Of a DNA stretch of 64,000 bases, positions 17,919-25,137 are shown in pieces. Made by a program: the position numbers and the translations under genes. Source of the stretch: Bryobacteraceae bacterium (GTDB lineage: Bacteria; Acidobacteriota; Terriglobia; Bryobacterales; Bryobacteraceae); NCBI GenBank assembly GCA_019752335.1, contig JAIEMJ010000033.1:101717-165716 (forward strand), written 5' to 3'. The stretch's first letter is position 1, and every line of letters begins with the position of its first letter. Below the pieces are notes generated by a model. That model had not been told where the DNA came from. It worked only from the letters and a program-made list of their open reading frames with translations, and searched no databases.

Positions 17919-18484
17919 AACCGCCTCAGCGCCGATCACATCGACATTGACCGGCCCGCCCAAATCCTGAAGGCCAAGGGCCAAGTCGTGAGCCAGATAC
18001 TCGATACCCAGGCGCCCAAAAGCGCCGGCCAAGTCTTCACCATCGTCCGCGCGCCGGACTTACTCTATTCCGACAAAGACCAGTTCGCCCACTACACCGG
18101 TGGTGGCGTATTTCTCACCCGGCCCGGCTTGCAGGTAAAGGGCCAGGAAATCCGCGCCTATATGTCCTCGAACGAGAATAGCCAATCGAATTGGGAAGGC
18201 CCCGACGGCGGCCTGGAAAAAGCCTTCGCCGACGGTAAGGTGGAGATTCTCGAGACCAAGGATACGAAGTCCCGCCAAGGCTGGGGGGACCACGGCGAAT
18301 ACTACGTCGGCGAGTCGCGCCTGGTGCTCGAAGGCACGCGCCCCAAGATGATCGACTTGCTGGCCGGTGTTCCGCAGCGCACCACGGAAGGCAAAAGCCT
18401 GGTCTGGTTCGCCAACAACGACCGCCTCATCGTCGACGGCGAAGAGAGCAAACGCGCGATTTCGAACCTGAAGAAAAAGTAAGC
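17919..18484 (+). repeat. 566-bp direct repeat, copy 2 (headless 3' end of the LptC/OstA-like gene)
   Basis: An exact copy of 10555-11120 in the same orientation, encoding the last 187 residues of the LptC/OstA-like protein through its stop codon. It has no start site of its own: an open frame can be traced back to 17868, but those first 17 residues are unrelated. It is best treated as a non-functional duplicate. The left edge truncates a minus-strand gene; the right edge leads to about 170 bases without a gene and then a metallothionein-like gene. Confidence 0.93.
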
Positions 18485-18652
18485 GGTTCCTCGCGCACTG
18501 AATGAGTTCTTTCTTGGTCGCAACCCCCCTCTCGCATCGAGAGAGTCACCCGGCGTAAAGAATAGCTGATTCGTTCAATACCCGGCAGGGCCTTCGATGA
18601 GAAACTCAACTTCGTTGGCCGCAAGTCAACCAGATCGAAAGGAAAACAAACC

Positions 18653-18805
18653 ATGTCCAAATCAACTCAATGTACCTGCAAATCCTGCCCGGGCGCAGTT
18701 TGCCCATGCGGATGCCAAAGCCCCAAAACCGAACCTACGCAGTCCGGCTGCGCGTGCGGCGATGTCTGCAAGTGCGGCCCCGCCTGCACCTGCAAACGCC
18801 CCTGA
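18653..18805 (+). CDS. Small cysteine-rich metallothionein-like protein
   Basis: A 50-residue protein starting MSKSTQCTCK and ending TCKRP, with 12 cysteines at residues 7, 9, 12, 17, 19, 21, 33, 35, 39, 41, 45 and 47. They form two clusters of six (CxCxxCxxxxCxCxC, then CxCxxxCxCxxxCxC) joined by a Cys-free linker. There are no aromatic residues and no histidines. This is the pattern of metallothioneins, which hold Zn, Cd or Cu in thiolate clusters. AAGGA lies 10 bases ahead of ATG 18653. A metal-binding role is inference from composition; I cannot assign it to a named family. Confidence 0.78.
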   Translation: MSKSTQCTCKSCPGAVCPCGCQSPKTEPTQSGCACGDVCKCGPACTCKRP

Positions 18806-18864
18806 GCGGCGCACTCAGTCCGGCGTCGGGCAATCGAAGTGATCATGAAGACGAAAGGAAGTTT

Positions 18865-19290
18865 ATGGGGTACGGAATCGGAAGCCTACTCTCGGTAGTG
18901 GTGGCTGTGTTTGCGAGGGCCGCGGGATTGGATCGCGATCGCGCTTTCTACCCGACGGTCGTGATCGTAGTGGCCCACTATTACGTCCTGTTTGCTGTGA
19001 TGGGCGGAACCACGCACGCTCTGCTGGTCGAATTGGGCTTAATGAGCGCGTTCGTGGTCGTTGCGGTGGCTGGATTTCAGCGTAACCTCTGGTGGGCCGC
19101 GGCCGCGCTGGTTGGCCATGGGGTGATGGATATCTTCCACGCCGGCCTGGTGACCAATGCCGGCGTGCCAGCATATTGGCCCGCTTTCTGCATGACGTAT
19201 GACGTGGGCGCCGGGGGGATTCTAGCGTGGCTGCTGATGCGCGCCAAGATACCGGCCCTGCCCCGTAGTGGCACCAGGGAGCCAAGTTGA
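18865..19290 (+). CDS. Small polytopic membrane protein (DUF6010-like)
   Basis: A 141-residue protein with four hydrophobic segments. Conserved-looking polar positions are PTVVIVVAHYYVLFAVMG near residue 30 and a helix pair with GHGVMDIFH and WPAFCMTYDVGAGG near residues 90-125. The layout recalls the DUF6010 family of unknown function, at modest certainty. ATG 18865 follows AAAGGAAG. Its stop overlaps the TTG start of the oxidoreductase gene, so the two are coupled. Confidence 0.7.
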   Translation: MGYGIGSLLSVVVAVFARAAGLDRDRAFYPTVVIVVAHYYVLFAVMGGTTHALLVELGLMSAFVVVAVAGFQRNLWWAAAALVGHGVMDIFHAGLVTNAGVPAYWPAFCMTYDVGAGGILAWLLMRAKIPALPRSGTREPS

Positions 19291-20273
19291 AAGCCATTCT
19301 GCACGCCCGCTACGGATCCCCGCACCTCCTCCGCTTCGAAGAGGTGGCGAGGCCAGTACCAAGGGACAAAGAGGTACTGATCAAAGTACACGCGACGACC
19401 GTGTCAACCGGGGACTGCAACATGCGCAATTTCACGTTCGTTACCCCATCCATGCGGCCGATGGCCAAACTTATGTTTGGCATCGGGAAACCCTGGAAAG
19501 AACGCATTCTCGGGACAGAACTGGCGGGAGAGATCGTGGGAGTGGGCAAAGGGGTTACGCGGTTCAAAGCCGGGGACCGGGTTTTTGGCTCGACCGGTAT
19601 GGAGGGTGGCGGCCACGCCCAATTCGCCTGCCTCCCTGAAAATGGGGCGTTGGCGATCAAACCCGATTCTCTGAACTGGGAGGAGGCCGCGGCCATTCCT
19701 TTCGGCGCGAATACCGCGTTGCACTACCTCCGGGGGCTGGGAAAGATCCAGGCTGGTCACCACCTTCTGATCATCGGAGCTTCCGGGAGCATCGGCTCCG
19801 CCGGAGTACAACTGGCCAAGCATTTTGGGGCGACGGTAACCGCCGTCTGCAGCGGCGCGAATGTGGAACTGGTGAAGTCGATGGGCGCCGGCAAGGTGAT
19901 CGACTATACCAAGGAAGATTTCACCAGGCATGCAGAGACCTACGACCTGATATTTGACGTTGTCGGCGCCACCACCTTTCACCGCTGCCAGCACCTGCTT
20001 GAACCCCGAGGTATTTTTCTCCCGTGCATCATGGGTTTGCCTGACGTGGCACAGAGCCTCTGGACCTCTATCGCGGGCGGAAAGAAAATACGGGGCGGTG
20101 TCGCAATCAACAACCTGGAGCGGATGGCCTTCATTGCGGAGTTGGCGGACGCGGGAAAGCTCAAGCCGGTGATCGACCGGAGGTATTCTTTGCAGCAGAT
20201 CCCGCAAGCTTTTGAATACGTTGAACGAGGGCACAAGAAGGGAAATGTCGTAATCACGGTGGAGCACCCGTAA
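19287..20273 (+). CDS. Zinc-free MDR oxidoreductase (quinone reductase-like)
   Basis: A 328-residue medium-chain dehydrogenase/reductase. The N-terminal GroES-like domain (MKAILHARYGSPHLLRFEEV) is followed by a Rossmann domain with LIIGASGSIGSAGVQLAKHFGA near residue 150, a GxGxxG/A-type NAD(P)H site. The catalytic-zinc cysteine and the structural-zinc cysteine cluster of alcohol dehydrogenases are absent, so it fits the quinone oxidoreductase branch. It starts at TTG 19287, overlapping the upstream stop, with GGGAG six bases before. Substrate unknown. Confidence 0.88.
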   Translation: MKAILHARYGSPHLLRFEEVARPVPRDKEVLIKVHATTVSTGDCNMRNFTFVTPSMRPMAKLMFGIGKPWKERILGTELAGEIVGVGKGVTRFKAGDRVFGSTGMEGGGHAQFACLPENGALAIKPDSLNWEEAAAIPFGANTALHYLRGLGKIQAGHHLLIIGASGSIGSAGVQLAKHFGATVTAVCSGANVELVKSMGAGKVIDYTKEDFTRHAETYDLIFDVVGATTFHRCQHLLEPRGIFLPCIMGLPDVAQSLWTSIAGGKKIRGGVAINNLERMAFIAELADAGKLKPVIDRRYSLQQIPQAFEYVERGHKKGNVVITVEHP

Positions 20274-20288
20274 TGATGGCGTTTCCCG

Positions 20289-20981
20289 TTAGTCGTACTT
20301 CTCGCTGATGATTTGCTTGCGGTCGAAGCCGCGGGCTTTGAGAATGGCTCGGACGTCGTCCACCATGGCTTTCAAACCGCAGACGTAGACGTCGAGGTCG
20401 CGGCGTTCGCCGACGGCTTCGAGGACTAGTGGCTGGACGCGCGACGTGGCGCCGCTCCAGGAGGGGTCCGGGCGGGTGAGCGTCGGGACAAAACGGAAGT
20501 TGGGGTGATCGCACTCAGCGGCGCGGAACTCTTCGGCGAAGATGAGGCCGTGGGGGTGCCGGGCGCCGAAGACCAGGGTGAAGTGTTGGCGAGGGTGACG
20601 GCTGAGGGCCCTGGCCAGGATGGCTCGGAAAGGGGTGATCCCGGTGCCGGTGGCGACCAGGATCGTATCCCGCACCGGTGGCCGCAGCACGAAGGTGCCC
20701 AGGGGGCCCTGCATGGGCACGGTGGCGCCGGGCGCGAGGGCGAAGAGGTAGGGCGAAAAGTAGCCGCCTTCGACGCGATTCAGGCAGAGCTCGAAGCGGT
20801 TGCCGTTGGGCGCGGAGGCGATGGAATAGGCCCGCGTCACCGGTTTGCCACGGATCTCCTCGGTGAAGGAGACGAATTGGCCGGCGGTAAACTCTAGCTG
20901 GTCCACTCCGGGGACGTCGAAAAAGAAGTGCTTGATTTCGGGGCTCAGCGAGCGGACTTCGAGCAATCGGGCAAGGGGCAT
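20289..20981 (-). CDS. Ferredoxin-NADP reductase-like flavoprotein
   Basis: A 230-residue single-unit reductase. An FAD-binding barrel carries the RAYSIASAP motif (about residues 50-58) and GGYFSPYLF. A nucleotide-binding domain carries LVATGTGITPFRAIL near residue 110 and a C-terminal DVYVCGLKAMVDDV. There is no iron-sulfur or haem domain, so it needs a separate redox partner. It converges on the MDR gene and is divergent from the MacB-like permease gene, 40 bases away. Confidence 0.88.
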   Translation of the reverse strand: MPLARLLEVRSLSPEIKHFFFDVPGVDQLEFTAGQFVSFTEEIRGKPVTRAYSIASAPNGNRFELCLNRVEGGYFSPYLFALAPGATVPMQGPLGTFVLRPPVRDTILVATGTGITPFRAILARALSRHPRQHFTLVFGARHPHGLIFAEEFRAAECDHPNFRFVPTLTRPDPSWSGATSRVQPLVLEAVGERRDLDVYVCGLKAMVDDVRAILKARGFDRKQIISEKYD

Positions 20982-21021
20982 CTGCCTTTAGTTTCCGACA
21001 ATTCGGCTACGCTTAAGAAGA

Positions 21022-22227
21022 ATGCAAGTGCAGGAAGTTTTGGCGGTGAGCCTGCGGGCGCTGTCGGCGAATAAATTACGGTCGTTCCTCACGGCCCTCG
21101 GACTGGTCATCGGCAACGCCAGCGTAATTCTCGTGGTGACGATCTCGCTCACTAGCACCGAGTTGATTCTGGAGAAGATCCGCGGCATCGGCTCCAACGT
21201 CGTCTGGGCCTATTACGAAGCCGGTTCGCGCGATTCTGACCAAGTGCAGAACGACTTCGTCAATCTGGCGGACGTCGAAGCCATTCGTACGCAACTCGCC
21301 GAGCGCATCGTGGCCGCCACGGCCGTGATGTCCTCGAACGACTTCCTCACCGTCAACGGCAAACCCCAGGAACTGGCCGTCCAGGGCTCGGACGAATTCT
21401 ACCCACGCGTCCGCAATGTGGCCGTGCTGGCCGGCCGCTTTATGGATGCGAGCGAGGTTGCCAGCCGGGCCAAGGTCGCCATGCTGACGGAGAAGCTCGC
21501 CAAGGATCTCTACGGTAGCCAGTCCGCCGCGATCGGCCAGGTGATGAAGCTGAAGGGCTTTCAGTTTACGGTGATCGGCACCTTCAAGGAACGCACCTCT
21601 ACCTTTGGCTTGAGCGAACTCGGCGAGCGCACGGTGCTGATTCCGATTACGGTGCTCAAGTACTTTGTGCGCGTCGAACGGATTGATCCGGTGTACGTGC
21701 AGGCGCGCCGTGCCAACGACGTGGTTGCGCTGACGGGCGAAGTACGGCGGATTCTGGAGAGCCGGCACCGGCCAGGGGCGCGTTATTTCGTCGACAACCT
21801 GGGCTCGATTCTGGAGACGGCGCAACAGATTGGCACGCTGCTGACGTTGGTGCTGATCCTGGTGTCGTTCATCGCGCTGTTGATTTCCGGTATCGGGATT
21901 ATGAACATTATGCTGGTGACGGTGACGGAGCGGACACGAGAAGTCGGCTTGCGGATGGCGATCGGGGCCAGCCGTCGCGAGGTGATGCTCCAGTTCCTGG
22001 CGGAAGCGACGATTTTGAGCGTTAGCGGCGGGTTGCTGGGTATGCTGATTGGGTTGGCGATTCCGGTGATTGGGCAGCAGTTCGCCGAGGGTTTGGATAT
22101 CCAGATTTCGTGGATTTCGGTGGCTGTTTCCTTTCTGGTGTCGTTCGTCGTCGGGCTGACGTTCGGCTATCTACCGGCGCAGCGCGCGGCCGGTTTGAGT
22201 CCCACTGAAGCTTTGCGCTACGAGTAG
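21022..22227 (+). CDS. MacB/FtsX-type ABC permease
   Basis: A 401-residue protein with the MacB layout: an N-terminal helix (SLRALSANKLRSFLTALGLVIG), a periplasmic MacB_PCD domain (about residues 50-270), and three C-terminal FtsX helices (LLTLVLILVSFIALLISGIGIMN). The coupling-helix region TERTREVGLRMAIGASRREV is also present. No ATPase partner is adjacent, so one encoded elsewhere must power it. Such proteins drive mechanotransmission for export or lipoprotein processes. Confidence 0.88.
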   Translation: MQVQEVLAVSLRALSANKLRSFLTALGLVIGNASVILVVTISLTSTELILEKIRGIGSNVVWAYYEAGSRDSDQVQNDFVNLADVEAIRTQLAERIVAATAVMSSNDFLTVNGKPQELAVQGSDEFYPRVRNVAVLAGRFMDASEVASRAKVAMLTEKLAKDLYGSQSAAIGQVMKLKGFQFTVIGTFKERTSTFGLSELGERTVLIPITVLKYFVRVERIDPVYVQARRANDVVALTGEVRRILESRHRPGARYFVDNLGSILETAQQIGTLLTLVLILVSFIALLISGIGIMNIMLVTVTERTREVGLRMAIGASRREVMLQFLAEATILSVSGGLLGMLIGLAIPVIGQQFAEGLDIQISWISVAVSFLVSFVVGLTFGYLPAQRAAGLSPTEALRYE

Positions 22228-22458
22228 CCGGAGGATTTTCCCGGCGTTCGGCGAGGCGAAAAAGCATTGAAGTCAAGATTCGATGTGGTTTGTTTTCGTG
22301 CGTGCGAGCGTGGGCGGGATGGCTGCGCTATGGGGGTTATCTAATTATTCAATTGGATTGAAATATGCTGTCCGGGTTAATCTCACGGAATCAAGCCCGT
22401 TAGTCGATCTGACTAGTAGAGGTCGTTAGGCTTGAGGGTCAACAGGGAGATTACAGCA

Positions 22459-23604
22459 TTGAAGTTATCCAAATTCGCCTTCGTACTACTTTTGGGAGCG
22501 GCCCTGTGGGCGCAAACTCCAGCTCCGGCCCCCGCTGCGGCGTCGACCGAGCCAGCAAAGCCGGCCGAAAAGGATCCCTGGGCGGTGGGTAAAGTGAAGT
22601 TCGGCTTCGTCTTCGACGGGTATCTGTCGGGCAACACGAATCGTCCGCTCTACAAACGCAATTTCGGCCGCGCCTTCGACGTCCGCTCCGGCCGTCCGGA
22701 CTTGAATCTCGCCCTGTTCTCGGTGGAAATGGCGCCGGAGCCGATCGGCTTCCGCGTCGACTTGGGCGTCGGTACGACGATCAAGTCGTTCTACGTGTCG
22801 TCCCCGATTGAGAAGCGCACGGGTGATGGCTTAGCCAATCTGCTGCAAGCCTACGCGAGCATCAAGCCGAAGAAGGATCATGGTTTTCAGATTGACGTTG
22901 GCAAGTTCTACACGGCGGCGGGCGCTGAAGTTACCGAGACGCATTTGAACTGGAATTATTCCCGTGCCTATCTCTACAACAACGGCCCGTTCTACCACGT
23001 CGGCGTTCGCGCCACCACCCCGATCGGCAAGCACTTTACGGCTGGCGCGCAGTTGGTGAATGGCTGGAACAATGAGAAAGACAACAACAGCGCGAAGACC
23101 GTCGGCCTCACCGGCGCGTTGACTTTCGACAAGATCACTTGGGCCAATGCTTACTACACCGGCGCGGAGAATTTCGATACGTCGCGCGGCAAGCGCAATT
23201 TCTGGGATACAGTGCTCCTGATCAATCCGAACCCGAAGGCGAACTTCTACATCAACGTAGACATCGGCGCCAACGGACGGCCGACGGGCCAGGGCTCCGA
23301 CAAGTTCGGTGGCGTCGGCATCGCGGGCCGCTTCATGCTGCACGAGAAGTTCTACCTCAGCCCTCGCTGGGAGTATTACAAGGACGGCGACGGCTTCATC
23401 ACCGGCACCGCCCAGAACCTGCAGGAATTCACGCTGACGGGCGACTACCGGGTCGCGCCGGGCTGGTACATTCGTCCGGAGTTCCGCCGCGATTGGTCGA
23501 ACAAGGGCTTCTTCGACGGTGGCCAGGGCTTCGGCACGGCGCGGGCGCAAAACACGTTCTCCATCGGCGTGATTGCAGCCTTCGGTGCGCGCCGCCCGAT
23601 TTAG
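22459..23604 (+). CDS. Outer-membrane beta-barrel porin (BBP2/OmpL-like)
   Basis: A 381-residue protein: signal peptide (KLSKFAFVLLLGAALWAQ), an Ala/Pro linker, then amphipathic strands typical of putative beta-barrel porin-2. Landmarks are FVFDGYLSGNTNRP, DVGKFYTAAGAEVTE and a final strand ending NTFSIGVIAAFGARRPI. I prefer TTG 22459, which follows GGGAGA at a good distance and places the signal peptide at the N-terminus; an upstream TTG at 22432 would add nine polar residues. It probably allows passive diffusion of small solutes. Confidence 0.8.
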   Translation: MKLSKFAFVLLLGAALWAQTPAPAPAAASTEPAKPAEKDPWAVGKVKFGFVFDGYLSGNTNRPLYKRNFGRAFDVRSGRPDLNLALFSVEMAPEPIGFRVDLGVGTTIKSFYVSSPIEKRTGDGLANLLQAYASIKPKKDHGFQIDVGKFYTAAGAEVTETHLNWNYSRAYLYNNGPFYHVGVRATTPIGKHFTAGAQLVNGWNNEKDNNSAKTVGLTGALTFDKITWANAYYTGAENFDTSRGKRNFWDTVLLINPNPKANFYINVDIGANGRPTGQGSDKFGGVGIAGRFMLHEKFYLSPRWEYYKDGDGFITGTAQNLQEFTLTGDYRVAPGWYIRPEFRRDWSNKGFFDGGQGFGTARAQNTFSIGVIAAFGARRPI

Positions 23605-23638
23605 TGCGGCTTAGGGCCGGATCGCGCATAATGAAGGC

Positions 23639-24538
23639 ATGAAGAAGATTCTGGCGCCAGCGGTATGCGCAATGCTGCTGGCCGCGCAATCGCCCAATGA
23701 TCCAGGCCGCATCACGGTGGAGGTTTTTCGGGCGAACTTCCTGATGACGGTCACCGACAAGAAGGGCCGCTTCGTCACCGACCTCACGCAGCCCGACTTC
23801 GAAGTGGTCGAGAGCAAGAAGAAGCAAACCATCCTGGAGTTTGTGGCGGAAAACAATCTGCCGCTGCGCCTGGCGATCGTCGTCGATACCAGTAACTCCA
23901 TTCGCGACCGCTTCAAGTTCCAGCAGGAAGCGGCCAGCGAATTCGTGAAGAGCGTGATCCGCCCCAAGACCGATCGCGCGATCGTGGTCGGTTTCGACAA
24001 CTCGGCGCAGCTACTCTCGGACCTCACCGACGATGTCGGCAAACTCGAAAGCGCCATCCGCGGCATGCGCCCCGGTGGCGGCACCGCGCTCTACGACGCC
24101 ATTTACTTCGCCTGCCGCGACAAGCTGATGCAGGATCAGCCGATGTACAAATTCCGCCGGGCCCTGGTACTGCTGAGTGACGGCGACGACAACGCCAGCC
24201 GCTACACGCGCGACCAGGCTCTCGAAATGGCGCAGAAGGCCGACGTGGTGCTTTACACGATCTCCACCAACATCACGCGCATTCCCACGGACGGCGACAA
24301 GGTCCTGAAGTATCTCTCCGCCGAAACCGGCGGCGTGACGTTCTTCCCCTTCCGCGCGACGGACCTGACGCAGTCTTTCGAGAACATCGCCAACGAACTG
24401 CGGTCGCAGTACGCGATCCTGTACCGTCCGGAGCCCCTGAAGCTGGATGGGCTTTACCATGAGGTGGAGATCAAGATCAAAGGCCGTAAGGACCTGATCG
24501 TGCGTACGCGCAAAGGCTACTTCGCGCCGCGAACTTAG
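23639..24538 (+). CDS. Secreted VWFA-related protein, Acidobacteria type
   Basis: A 299-residue protein with a short signal peptide (KKILAPAVCAMLLAAQS) and the TDKKGRFVTDLTQPDFEV block that precedes the von Willebrand A domain in the VWFA-related family abundant in Acidobacteria. The metal-ion-dependent adhesion site is intact: DTSNS at residues 83-87, the GGGT loop, and LSDGDD near residue 182. It starts 34 bases after the porin gene. The role is unknown; extracellular protein or surface binding is the usual suggestion. Confidence 0.87.
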   Translation: MKKILAPAVCAMLLAAQSPNDPGRITVEVFRANFLMTVTDKKGRFVTDLTQPDFEVVESKKKQTILEFVAENNLPLRLAIVVDTSNSIRDRFKFQQEAASEFVKSVIRPKTDRAIVVGFDNSAQLLSDLTDDVGKLESAIRGMRPGGGTALYDAIYFACRDKLMQDQPMYKFRRALVLLSDGDDNASRYTRDQALEMAQKADVVLYTISTNITRIPTDGDKVLKYLSAETGGVTFFPFRATDLTQSFENIANELRSQYAILYRPEPLKLDGLYHEVEIKIKGRKDLIVRTRKGYFAPRT

Positions 24539-24544
24539 GTAACT

Positions 24545-25033
24545 TTAGGCGCTGTGACGAATTTGCGATACGGGCAGGACCTGGTGCGTCCGCTCATTCA
24601 GGAACCGCATCATCTCCGCTTCATTGCGATGCAGGTCGCCGAGGGTCATCCGGTTCAGCACCTGGTCAATCATGACCTGCAACGTCTGCCAGACAGGACG
24701 GATGCTACAGTCCTGATTGTGCGCGCAGACCTCTTGTAAGCCGGAATGGCGGTCACAGAATGAAGGACCGAAGAGGCGCCCGCCTAGCAACTCGAGCACG
24801 GATCCCACGGTAATCTGTTCCGCCGTTCGCGATAGAGTGTAGCCGCCACTCTGTCCGCGGACGCTGGCGACGAATCCACCCATCCTTAACAAACGCATCA
24901 ACTTGGCGACATTGGGAATCGATAGACCTTCGGCCCGGCTAATCTCAGGTATACTGAGGCTGGCCCCTTCACCTTGTCGCGCCATGTGGAGTAGGCAACG
25001 GAGCCCGTACTCCTCCTGAGCACTCAACTTCAT
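24545..25033 (-). CDS. Rrf2-family regulator with Fe-S ligands
   Basis: A 162-residue winged-helix regulator starting MKLSAQEEYGLRCLLHMA, typical of Rrf2. The recognition region is SIPNVAKLMRLLRMGGFV. Three cysteines at 93, 103 and 109 (SFCDRHSG; VCAHNQDC) match the cluster-binding loop of IscR/NsrR-type members, so an iron-sulfur cluster is likely to act as the sensor. It is divergent from glycogen phosphorylase across a 104-base AT-rich gap, but its regulon is not evident; no isc, suf or nitric-oxide genes are near. Confidence 0.88.
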   Translation of the reverse strand: MKLSAQEEYGLRCLLHMARQGEGASLSIPEISRAEGLSIPNVAKLMRLLRMGGFVASVRGQSGGYTLSRTAEQITVGSVLELLGGRLFGPSFCDRHSGLQEVCAHNQDCSIRPVWQTLQVMIDQVLNRMTLGDLHRNEAEMMRFLNERTHQVLPVSQIRHSA

Positions 25034-25137
25034 GACGCAATTGTAATACCTGTGGTTTTGATTTGCTCTTCATTTTGAAAACTTAATTTAATCGTACGTT
25101 TACAACCCGCCCTTTACCTCAAACAAAGAAGTAACTG

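Noticed and set aside
17868..18482. A 204-codon gene made from repeat copy 2
   Set aside because: The first 17 residues come from unrelated DNA that is coding-like on the other strand, and no ribosome site exists.
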